Positions 36,575-43,104 of a DNA stretch of 64,000 nt are shown piece after piece; the stretch's first letter is position 1; each line of letters opens with the position of its first letter. Source of the stretch: Gemmataceae bacterium (GTDB lineage: Bacteria > Planctomycetota > Planctomycetia > Gemmatales > Gemmataceae); the NCBI GenBank assembly GCA_022842245.1, contig JALHPZ010000004.1, positions 62,001 to 126,000 of the forward strand, read 5' to 3'. The notes beneath the pieces were generated by a model that was given only the letters and a program-made list of their open reading frames with translations, did no database searches and was not told the origin of the DNA. The translations under genes and the position numbers were made by a program.

Positions 36575-37708
36575 ATGCGGCAACCACACCCTTGGTACTC
36601 GGAAACTCGATCTGGCGGCGGCTGGTTCGTGAAATTGAGCGGCGAACAACACTACCTCGGTAAGCATCCGGTCGGTGCTGCGAAGCCGGTGAAACGCAAT
36701 GGACGCTGGAACCCGCCGTCCGAGATCTTGGCCGAGTACCACAAGCTGATGGCCGTGCGGGACACGGCATCGAAGGCCGACTACACCTTCGACAACATCT
36801 GTGCCCTCTACCTTGCCGAATTGGAGCCGGAGAACCCGGCGTTGGCAAAGCGGTATAGGCAAATTCTCGACAAGTTCTCCGTCCACGTTTACAAGGGGCG
36901 ACGGATCGGAAAGTTCCTCGTGAACGCCGAACTCGAAGCGGTTCATTTGGAGTCGTGGGCGAAGCAGTACCCTTCCGATCAGACACAGCGGACCTACATC
37001 ACCTTCTGCAAGGCCGTCATGGAGTGGGCGGTCAAGAAGAAGAGCATCAACGTCCGCCAGAACCCGTTTGCCGAAACGAAAGTTCCGAAAGTCACGAGCC
37101 GTGCGGTCGTGATTTCCGAGGAAGAACACAAAGCTCTTCTGAAATTCTGGAACAACGACTGCTTCTGCGACTTCTTGCAGGGACTTTGGTACACGGGCGC
37201 TCGCCCCGGTGAACTGGCCAAAGTCGAGGCACGGCACTTCGAGGAAGGGTTGTGGCGACTTGATCCGACCGAACACAAGACAGGACGGGTGACGGGAAAG
37301 GATCGGCTAATCGGCGTGGCTGACGAATTGCTGGAAATCGTCAGTCGCCTCAGCAAGCTCCACCCGGAAGGCCCGATCTTCAGGAACACCTTCGGCAAGA
37401 AGTGGACGATTTCAGCCATGCACGTTCGCTTTGAAGCAGCGAGAGAGAAAGAAATCATCCGGCCAGAAGTCGTGCCGTATTCTTACCGCCACGCTTGGGC
37501 AACGCACGCCTTGGAAAACGACCGCTTGGACGTTTACGAGGTTGCCAAAGCGTTAGGCCACCGAACGATCCAGATGGTGACGCTCCACTACGATCATTCC
37601 CGAAAGAATGCGGCCCACATGAAGGACATTTTCCAACGTGCCCGGAGAGGCAAAAAGGCTAATCAGGCCGGGACCGCAAAAACTCGTAAGCGATCCCGCC
37701 CTTCTTGA
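36575..37708 (+). CDS. Tyrosine recombinase / integrase
   Basis: 377 residues. Starts with an AP2-like/arm segment (MRQPHPWYSETRSGGGWFVK), then a core-binding domain (about 70-165) and a catalytic domain with Arg210 in YTGARPGEL, Lys235 in EHKTGR, Arg305 in SYRHAWATH, His329 in ALGHRTIQMV and nucleophile Tyr339 in LHYDH. The usual first His of the HxxR box is Tyr302, a tolerated change in some integrases. Expected to catalyse site-specific integration and excision of the element. Its last 50 nt overlap the end of the converging HTH gene. Confidence 0.92.
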   Translation: MRQPHPWYSETRSGGGWFVKLSGEQHYLGKHPVGAAKPVKRNGRWNPPSEILAEYHKLMAVRDTASKADYTFDNICALYLAELEPENPALAKRYRQILDKFSVHVYKGRRIGKFLVNAELEAVHLESWAKQYPSDQTQRTYITFCKAVMEWAVKKKSINVRQNPFAETKVPKVTSRAVVISEEEHKALLKFWNNDCFCDFLQGLWYTGARPGELAKVEARHFEEGLWRLDPTEHKTGRVTGKDRLIGVADELLEIVSRLSKLHPEGPIFRNTFGKKWTISAMHVRFEAAREKEIIRPEVVPYSYRHAWATHALENDRLDVYEVAKALGHRTIQMVTLHYDHSRKNAAHMKDIFQRARRGKKANQAGTAKTRKRSRPS

Positions 37709-38249
37709 AGTCGCCCACCAGTTTGACCTTGGGCCGCTTGACCTTTACCTCTGCGATCTGCGGTTCAGGCTTCTGTACCGTCTTGGCCAGCAGGTATTCC
37801 TCGACCCAATCTTTTCGAGAGCGGAGCAACCGACCGTCTTTGATCGACTTCAGCCGCCCGTCCAGCATGAGCTTTCGAGCTTGGGAGTACGAGCAACCGA
37901 GAAGCTGACTGACCTCCTTCGTGTTCAGCATTTCGGACGATTTATCGACGTTGTTTCTGCGAGCGCCACGTCCATCAAGCCGGTCTTCGAGCCGCTGAAT
38001 TGCCGCCAGAATCTGAGAGTTGCCCGAACCCTTGAAGTCGAATTCATCGAGGTTGATCCCGAAGAAGCCAGCTATCCGGACGGGATCAACACACTGTTCG
38101 GGCAGATACGGGGGAAGGTCCGGGATGTGCTGCCGAAGCCATTCGTGTTCTTGCTGGAAGTAGGCTACGAAACCACCAAGACGCCACTTGCCGTTCGCCT
38201 GCACAACAGGACGACCTTGTTCGATCAGATTTTGCTCATCCGAATTCAT
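37659..38249 (-). CDS. Helix-turn-helix (excisionase-type) DNA-binding protein
   Basis: 196 residues. The middle carries a MerR/excisionase winged HTH (about 108-155: LNTKEVSQLLGCSYSQARKL, RLLRSRKDWVEEYLL). Flanks are uncharacterised and basic at the C-terminus. Last gene of a minus-strand run that begins with the SprT-like protein; its end overlaps the integrase end by 50 nt on the opposite strand. Could be the recombination directionality factor for the neighbouring integrase or a repressor of the operon; sequence alone does not decide. Confidence 0.75.
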   Translation of the reverse strand: MNSDEQNLIEQGRPVVQANGKWRLGGFVAYFQQEHEWLRQHIPDLPPYLPEQCVDPVRIAGFFGINLDEFDFKGSGNSQILAAIQRLEDRLDGRGARRNNVDKSSEMLNTKEVSQLLGCSYSQARKLMLDGRLKSIKDGRLLRSRKDWVEEYLLAKTVQKPEPQIAEVKVKRPKVKLVGDFKKGGIAYEFLRSRPD

Positions 38250-38334
38250 GGCTGCTTACCGAACTTCTCAACTGAGCCGATTCGCCACCGGCAATCGTGG
38301 AGTTGCAATCCGCCCATTGCAGACTGCCTACCAA

Positions 38335-38658
38335 CTATTCGGAAAGTTGTCGGGCACTCCCACTTCTGGCCGACAATTCCAGCCATTCTCCCACCATCCT
38401 GACCGCCTCTTCGAGCCAGCCTTCATTCCTCAATCCCCGGCACTGGCTGCATTCGGTGATGGGCGGGAAGACGTAATCTTCCGGCAGCATCTCGGTCGGG
38501 AGTCCGCAGTGGCGGCAGTAAAAGTACATCGGGGAACCGGCATGGAGGGTGCTGTTGTCAACCTTCTTGATGTTCGCCGCAAGTCGCCGCCGACGCCCGA
38601 ACTGCTCAATGGCCTTTTGCCTGCTGCCGCTGTAAACCACTTTGGTCTTGCCGGTCAT
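38335..38658 (-). CDS. Small zinc-ribbon protein
   Basis: 107 residues. Two CxxC pairs, YFYCRHCGLPTEMLPE and ITECSQCRGL, form a zinc ribbon; the N-terminal 40 residues are basic (SRQKAIEQFGRRRRLAANIK), so nucleic-acid binding is possible. Its ATG overlaps the stop of the E1-like gene (ATGA), so the two are translationally coupled. No named family. Only its operon places it with the ubiquitin-like genes. Confidence 0.7.
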   Translation of the reverse strand: MTGKTKVVYSGSRQKAIEQFGRRRRLAANIKKVDNSTLHAGSPMYFYCRHCGLPTEMLPEDYVFPPITECSQCRGLRNEGWLEEAVRMVGEWLELSARSGSARQLSE

Positions 38659-39518
38659 CGACGCTCCGATTTGGAAAGAAGTCGCTCCCTGACAAAGACT
38701 CTCGGCAAGTTAGCCTCGACGTAGAATTCGCAGGGGTCGAAGAAATCGTCCATCATCAGCCGCCGCAGCACCGCCAGAATCACCGCAGCCACCATGTTCA
38801 CGTTCACGATTGCCTGTGGCGCTGAGTCCGGCATCGTTTCGCCTTCGGCCAAGTCGCCCGGATTGCGGTCGGTCGGCTTGAGAAGCTCCGGGTGGTAATG
38901 GTTCGCCAGCGGCAGCGTCAGGCTCTTTCCCTTCCGCCTAACGAAGAGCTTCACGGACCCGTCGAGATAATCGCAGCCGCCAGCGATCACGGTCACGTTG
39001 GCTAGCGTCTGGACATGATCCGAAATCAACTTCAGCGTGGCATGGTTACTCGTGCAGGCCAGTACCACGTCGCCTTCAACGATGATCCGCCCGGCATTTG
39101 CTTGAACAAGATATTCGGGGACAGGGACAACTTGCCCTTCGCCTTCGATCAGGCCGCTCGCTTTGGCTTCATCGCCATCAACGGCCCGAATCTCGGCATC
39201 CAGATCGGGCAACGATTCAAGATGCCAGATCAACGGGTGAATCAGGCACTTCGCCATCTGGCCGCAACCTACGATGATGATCCGCTGCTTTCGACATGCC
39301 TTTTCTTTTTTCTTTCGGGCCGGTTCGACGAACTCGACTTTATCCCCCGGCTCCAAGACGAGGCTGGCCTTGGCCTTCTCCCCGTTCACGAAAGTTCTGG
39401 CGTTCGGGGGAATGTTGAAAGCGACGGCCAATGCCTGCCGAAGCTCTCCGACTTTTCGACCGGCAAGATCGAACTGGCCGTCACACGAGCCGAGGATGAC
39501 TTGGATGGGGTCGGGCAT
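38655..39518 (-). CDS. Ubiquitin-like (ThiS/MoaD-type) domain fused to ThiF/E1-like Rossmann protein
   Basis: 287 residues. Residues 4-66 form a beta-grasp domain of ThiS/MoaD type (VGELRQALAVAFNIP, FVNGEKAKASLVLEPGDKVE). A Lys-rich linker leads to a Rossmann domain beginning RIIIVGCGQMAKCL (GxGxxA) with the acidic VDGDEAKASG and GDVVLACTSNHATLKLISD, which parallels the DVVxDATDN region of ThiF/MoeB/E1 enzymes. The E1 arginine-finger box, CxxC zinc pairs and an obvious catalytic cysteine are not seen, so it may bind without activating. AGGAG 5 nt before ATG 39518. Sits 38 nt after the methylase fusion. Confidence 0.72.
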   Translation of the reverse strand: MPDPIQVILGSCDGQFDLAGRKVGELRQALAVAFNIPPNARTFVNGEKAKASLVLEPGDKVEFVEPARKKKEKACRKQRIIIVGCGQMAKCLIHPLIWHLESLPDLDAEIRAVDGDEAKASGLIEGEGQVVPVPEYLVQANAGRIIVEGDVVLACTSNHATLKLISDHVQTLANVTVIAGGCDYLDGSVKLFVRRKGKSLTLPLANHYHPELLKPTDRNPGDLAEGETMPDSAPQAIVNVNMVAAVILAVLRRLMMDDFFDPCEFYVEANLPRVFVRERLLSKSERR

Positions 39519-39556
39519 CGGTTCTCCTACTGTCAATCAATGCACAGGCACAACGT

Positions 39557-40663
39557 CTAACCTGCCATCAGCCCCGAAGCGGGCAGACAGTGCGGGCTGA
39601 ACCAGATTCGCTCCTTGGGACCGTTCTTGCTCCCGCCGCTTTTCCACCCGTAGACCGACCAGTTCGACGGCATTTCGTACTCGCCCTCGTAGCCACATAA
39701 GGCGATCCGAAGAAGTGGGTTGTTACCATTTTCAACCGCCCACTTCTGAACTTGATGGCCCACCCGAAGATCGTCCTTGGCATAAAGCCGGGCACTGCGT
39801 CCCGATTCCTTGGTGTAGGGTGGATCAAGAAAGATTCCGGTGATCCCGTATCGGTGTGTCATCGACTCGGTGACTGCCCGTGACCAATCACCGTGAAAGA
39901 TGCGGACGTGTTCCAGCCGCTTGGCCAATCGCCCGAATTCTTCTCGAAGCCGGTCGCCACGGAGTTGATCGAATACCAAGCGGTGGACGCCACGCCCTTC
40001 AACGCTGGGCCGTCCCCGTGAATCCTTTCGTGGAAAGCCGCCGCCGATTTGTTGGCTCACTCCCCAGACCCACCAAGCGGCAACTTTCGGATCACACCAC
40101 GCCTCTTGCTTCCGAAGCTGCTCGGTAATCGTTTCTTGCTGTTCCAGCATCCAACTTTGACGGGCATGGAAGTCGAGTTCGCTGATCGGGTAGTCAGCAG
40201 CCTTGGCCAGCTTGCGGGGATGGAACTTGAGCGCTCGCCAAAAATTCGTGAGAAGGGCGTCAATGTCGTTCACGATTTCGAGGCTACTGACACTCCACCG
40301 AGGGCGGTTGAGCAGGACAGCCCCGCCGCCGAAAAATGGCTCGACGTAATTATTCACGTCGCCAAACCGCCGCCAGATTTCGGGAGCTACTCTCGCCTTG
40401 CCCCCGAAGTATGGGAAGGGCGACCGAAGCGGTTGATCGTCGGGGATGCCTCCCTTGCGACCGAACGTATAGACGAACTCGACCGAATCACCGGGCCTTA
40501 GAACATACTGCTCAGCAACGACAACGCCATCTACGAAGGCGAACGCTTCGACCGACACGTTCAGGGCGTGTTTCAACGACTCCTGAATCTGGCCGATGGT
40601 GTGCCCAGCGGCATCAATCAGAGCATCGGCGGAACCATGAACAACTCGAATCAGACTTTGCAC
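39557..40663 (-). CDS. Ubiquitin-like domain fused to N6-adenine DNA methylase (Dam/D12 class)
   Basis: 368 residues. Residues 3-69 are the same beta-grasp domain as in the E1-like neighbour (HTIGQIQESLKHALNV, FVDGVVVAEQYVLRPGDSVE). After RKGG (69-72) comes a D12-type adenine methylase: SAM motif FPYFGGK (83-89), NYVEPFFGGGAVLLNRP, and catalytic DPPY at 280-283. Length of the methylase part is normal for Dam-like enzymes. GTG 40663 is chosen because AAGGAG lies 7 nt upstream; an ATG at 40702 would extend it. No restriction endonuclease is adjacent, so it is an orphan methylase or acts with its operon partners. Confidence 0.85.
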   Translation of the reverse strand: MQSLIRVVHGSADALIDAAGHTIGQIQESLKHALNVSVEAFAFVDGVVVAEQYVLRPGDSVEFVYTFGRKGGIPDDQPLRSPFPYFGGKARVAPEIWRRFGDVNNYVEPFFGGGAVLLNRPRWSVSSLEIVNDIDALLTNFWRALKFHPRKLAKAADYPISELDFHARQSWMLEQQETITEQLRKQEAWCDPKVAAWWVWGVSQQIGGGFPRKDSRGRPSVEGRGVHRLVFDQLRGDRLREEFGRLAKRLEHVRIFHGDWSRAVTESMTHRYGITGIFLDPPYTKESGRSARLYAKDDLRVGHQVQKWAVENGNNPLLRIALCGYEGEYEMPSNWSVYGWKSGGSKNGPKERIWFSPHCLPASGLMAG

Positions 40664-40742
40664 GGCACATCTCCTTGAAATGAAAACTGAAACGTCACGC
40701 ATGGTGTTCGCCCCGGTGGACAGGACGAACGAAGGAGATGGG

Positions 40743-40883
40743 CTACTGTTTGGGGACGTAGAAGCCCGTAACTCGATGCTGGTCGTCCTCGACTGCTTGG
40801 TTGGAGAGGTCTTTGGGGCCACAGGTCATACGGGAACCGCCTCCGCACTCCCACTTCGCAGCCGAGAGCGATACGTTCTTCAT
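40743..40883 (-). CDS. Small Cys-containing hypothetical protein
   Basis: 46 residues from ATG 40883: MKNVSLSAAKWECGGGSRMT, then CGPKDLSNQAVED and so on. Third codon positions are strongly G/C, unlike random frames here, and it fits between the SprT-like and methylase fusion genes on the same strand. Two Cys. No Shine-Dalgarno seen and no family recognised; it may be a small partner protein or simply a conserved spacer reading. Confidence 0.4.
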   Translation of the reverse strand: MKNVSLSAAKWECGGGSRMTCGPKDLSNQAVEDDQHRVTGFYVPKQ

Positions 40884-40952
40884 GCACCGCTGTTGCACGA
40901 GTTGCACATGTTGCGTGGCCGAGTGTATTTGCAAGTACAAAGCGGCCTGCAA

Positions 40953-41645
40953 CTACTGGCGATCCTCGATTGCGGCCTTGATTTCTTCGGGGTTCAGGAA
41001 CCGCTCTTGGCAGTCCTCACAGGTCACGTTGAGCGTCTCGACCTTGGCAGTGATGACCGTCAGGCACGAAGGGCAGAGGAACTTGAACTTCTTGTGCTGG
41101 GGATTCTTCGGCTTGTTCGCTTCGTTCGGCCCGGCGCTAACCCAAGGCAGGACGTACTCGGTCGGCATTCGATTGAGGGCGTCGAGAAACCGACCATTCG
41201 GGTCAATGTAATGGGTCATCCTTTGTCCGGTTGGTCGCCCTCCCGGTAGGCCGGTGTCGCTCGGAATCAGGCCGACCTCGACCATCTTCTCGGCCCATTC
41301 CCTGTTGTGGTAACAACGCCGGGGTGGAGTGCCGTGATCCTGCTGCCACTGATGCACCATCTCGTGAACCAGCGTGCCCATTACCGCTTCGAGCGTTCTG
41401 CTGAGACAATCAGGGTTGAGACTGATTTCGTGGACGGCAACATCGCCCCGACTCCATCGCTTTGGTGTGAAGAATCCGAGCGTTCCCCGATGCCGGGAGA
41501 AGTTGAGCAGACAGGGTTCAAGGGTGCCGCCGAACAATTCGGCGTTAAACCATTCCCACGCCTTCTGGTACTTCGAGAATTGCTCCAACGTGGGCGGTAC
41601 TGGCTCGGTCTGCGGCTTTCGTGGTGGTTCTCTTCGTGAGGCCAT
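40953..41645 (-). CDS. SprT-like zinc metalloprotease-domain protein
   Basis: 230 residues. SprT fold: YQKAWEWFNAELFGGTLEPC near the N-terminus, the zinc site HEMVH (94-98) in TLVHEMVHQWQQDHG, and the third His in CYHNREWAEKM, followed by a C-terminal zinc ribbon (FLCPSC..CEDCQERF). This is the domain set of SprT/Spartan proteins, whose eukaryotic member cleaves DNA-protein crosslinks; bacterial roles are unclear. GGGAG lies 6 nt before ATG 41645. First gene of the operon that carries the two ubiquitin-like fusions. Confidence 0.85.
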   Translation of the reverse strand: MASRREPPRKPQTEPVPPTLEQFSKYQKAWEWFNAELFGGTLEPCLLNFSRHRGTLGFFTPKRWSRGDVAVHEISLNPDCLSRTLEAVMGTLVHEMVHQWQQDHGTPPRRCYHNREWAEKMVEVGLIPSDTGLPGGRPTGQRMTHYIDPNGRFLDALNRMPTEYVLPWVSAGPNEANKPKNPQHKKFKFLCPSCLTVITAKVETLNVTCEDCQERFLNPEEIKAAIEDRQ

Positions 41646-42058
41646 TGGGTTCTCCCGCTCTGTAATCGGCACTGCGACAGCACCGATTCGGGAGATGCCG
41701 TTCTACTCTCACTTCTGCCGATTTTTTTTCGGCGGCGGGCATAATCGGAGGGCAGCTTGTCGGGTGTACAACCAACTGGCGTGGCTGCGAATATTTTTTC
41801 GCCATCGCTCTTGTTTTGTTGAAAAGAAGACTCTTATAGTTACATAACTTCAACGACTTCGCTTCGACTTATTCTCAACTGGCCTGCCCGCTGATCGGTA
41901 TCAGCACCTTGGCAGCCGCTCCTGCCAATCACGGCGGTTGAGCAACTCCCCAGACCGATTCCTGACCATATTGTTTTGGTTCACGGCTGGCTGCTGGGGA
42001 GCCACGACATGAAGAACTCCGCATACGCCGGGGTGATGACAAAATAAAGGATGCAAAG
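41646..42058. other. AT-richer gene-free control region with several inverted repeats
   Basis: 413 bases between the divergent SprT-like operon and the small plus-strand genes. No gene. It holds GGTGTACAACCAA (41763-41775), CTGAT..ATCAG (41891-41904), TTGGCAG/CTGCCAA (41909-41915 and 41922-41928) and CTCCCCAG/CTGGGGAG (41946-41953 and 41994-42001). The density of symmetry suggests a promoter/operator or replication-control region of the element. Confidence 0.5.
41811..41840 (+). promoter_or_regulatory. Candidate sigma-70-type promoter
   Basis: TTGTTT (41811-41816) and TATAGT (41835-41840) with an 18-bp spacer, in the AT-rich part of the control region, reading toward the small HTH genes and the primase-like gene. 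Seen by eye only. Confidence 0.35.
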
Positions 42059-42337
42059 ATGATTAGTGATACTTTGTGTGATGCCATTGACCACATCCGT
42101 GAATACCAACGGATTCTTGGACGCAGAGAAGAAGTCGATAATATTGTCGCAGTGATGGATGCCTTCGTACTTCTCTCCGCTTGCACAGATGGGTATGACG
42201 ACGAGCATCAGGCGCTGCTTGATGATCTCAGAGCCGGACTCAAAGACTTGAAGAACTCAGGTGCGATTGCTGCTCGTAAGCGGCTGCTTGACTGGGTGAA
42301 AAGAGAACGCCGGAAAAACCGCAAACGCCTGAGTTAA
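42059..42337 (+). CDS. Small hypothetical protein
   Basis: 92 residues, mostly helical: acidic front (EYQRILGRREEVDNIVAVMD, YDDEHQALLDDLRAGLKD) and a basic tail (RKRLLDWVKRERRKNRKRLS). No family recognised. AAGG stands about 9 nt before ATG 42059. First plus-strand gene after the control region, so possibly an element-specific regulator or stability factor; that is positional inference only. Confidence 0.55.
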   Translation: MISDTLCDAIDHIREYQRILGRREEVDNIVAVMDAFVLLSACTDGYDDEHQALLDDLRAGLKDLKNSGAIAARKRLLDWVKRERRKNRKRLS

Positions 42338-42453
42338 CCCGGTTATGAACCGAAGAATCTTTTTCTGGCTGTGGCCTCGCCGTCCGGGTCCACGGAATTC
42401 TTTTTCTCACCAAGAAATAAACTCAACAGCATAGATACCGAAGGAGGCCACAA

Positions 42454-42657
42454 ATGACAAAAACACAATTCATTTTGAACGAAGTGGCGAAGATCGCCGG
42501 GGTGAAGCCCCACGTCATCGCCTACGCCATCTCTGCCGGGAACCTTCCTGAACCGAAGCTCAGAATCGCTGGCAAGAGAGTTTTCTCGGCCAAGGAGGTC
42601 GAGAACATCAAGACCTATTTTGAGAACAGAAACAAGAAGGAAGACCATGACAAATGA
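42454..42657 (+). CDS. Small MerR/AlpA-like HTH protein
   Basis: 67 residues. EVAKIAGVKPHVIAYAISAG, LPEPKLRIAGKRVFSAKEVE is a compact winged HTH of the excisionase/AlpA type. GGAGG lies 6 nt upstream of ATG 42454. Its stop overlaps the next gene by 11 nt, so the two are co-translated. Likely a regulator of the element's replication or excision. Confidence 0.7.
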   Translation: MTKTQFILNEVAKIAGVKPHVIAYAISAGNLPEPKLRIAGKRVFSAKEVENIKTYFENRNKKEDHDK

Positions 42658-42919
42658 AGATGACAAGTACGTTTCGCTCGCCCACATCGCCTATCTCTAC
42701 GGCGTCCAAGTCTCAGATGTCCAGAAGTGGCTTTTCTACGTCGCCCTTTGGACGAACTATGACAAGCCGTCCGAGTCCGCTCTCAAGAACGAGCTTGCAA
42801 AGCAACTGCCCGACTCGACCTATCCCGACTATCGCTGGCATCGAGGTCGAATCTGCAAGTTGCTCGACTCGTTTGGTTATCCAAGAGTCACGAACACCGT
42901 ATTCGGTCCACCAGCCTGA
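42647..42919 (+). CDS. Small HTH-like protein, possibly frameshifted at its end
   Basis: 90 residues from ATG 42647 (AAGGA upstream). The N-terminal third has an HTH-like pattern (VSLAHIAYLYGVQVSDVQKW). The frame ends at 42919, but the next frame continues with coding-like sequence to 43022, 9 nt before a terminator; the intended product may be about 34 residues longer. Overlaps the preceding HTH gene by 11 nt. No family recognised. Confidence 0.6.
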   Translation: MTNEDDKYVSLAHIAYLYGVQVSDVQKWLFYVALWTNYDKPSESALKNELAKQLPDSTYPDYRWHRGRICKLLDSFGYPRVTNTVFGPPA

Positions 42920-43022
42920 AGGCATTCGTCAGGAAATCAAGGATGAGGATGGGTTGACCGTTGTGTGGACGGTCAACCCCGAACTGGCCCATCGGATCGT
43001 TCGCCTGCTGAACAGCGAATGA
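42915..43022 (+). other. Coding-like tail in a shifted frame
   Basis: Thirty-five codons beginning PEGIRQEIKDEDGLTVVWTV and ending RIVRLLNSE, with no start codon of their own, directly continuing the preceding gene in the +1 frame and stopping just before the terminator. Either a frameshift (mutation, sequencing error or programmed) in the gene at 42647, or chance. Confidence 0.4.
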
Positions 43023-43031
43023 CCCAAACGA

Positions 43032-43063
43032 AAACGCCGTCCCAGAAGGTCGGGACGGCGTTT
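43032..43063 (+). terminator. 12-bp perfect terminator hairpin
   Basis: AAACGCCGTCCC (43032-43043) pairs with GGGACGGCGTTT (43052-43063) around an 8-base loop, giving a 3' T run within the stem. It ends the small-gene transcript before the primase-like gene. Confidence 0.7.
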
Positions 43064-43104
43064 CGCATGTGCAAAATGAATTTTACCGAGCCAAGGCACG
43101 AACC

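Noticed and set aside
38655-40663. Classical restriction-modification or DISARM/BREX defence locus
   Set aside because: A DNA methylase is present but no nuclease, helicase or PLD partner lies nearby.
40651-40887. Overlapping frame over the methylase start region
   Set aside because: It crosses the ribosome binding site of the methylase fusion and has no coding signature beyond Arg/Ser/Pro bias.
37659-41645. PRTRC-type ubiquitin-like system
   Set aside because: No ParB, JAB, E2-like or stand-alone PRTRC-C protein was seen; the ubiquitin-like domains are of ThiS/MoaD style and fused to other domains.
42059-42919. Toxin-antitoxin pair
   Set aside because: Small coupled genes, but HTH-like folds only and no toxin motif (RelE, PIN, HicA, Fic and similar).
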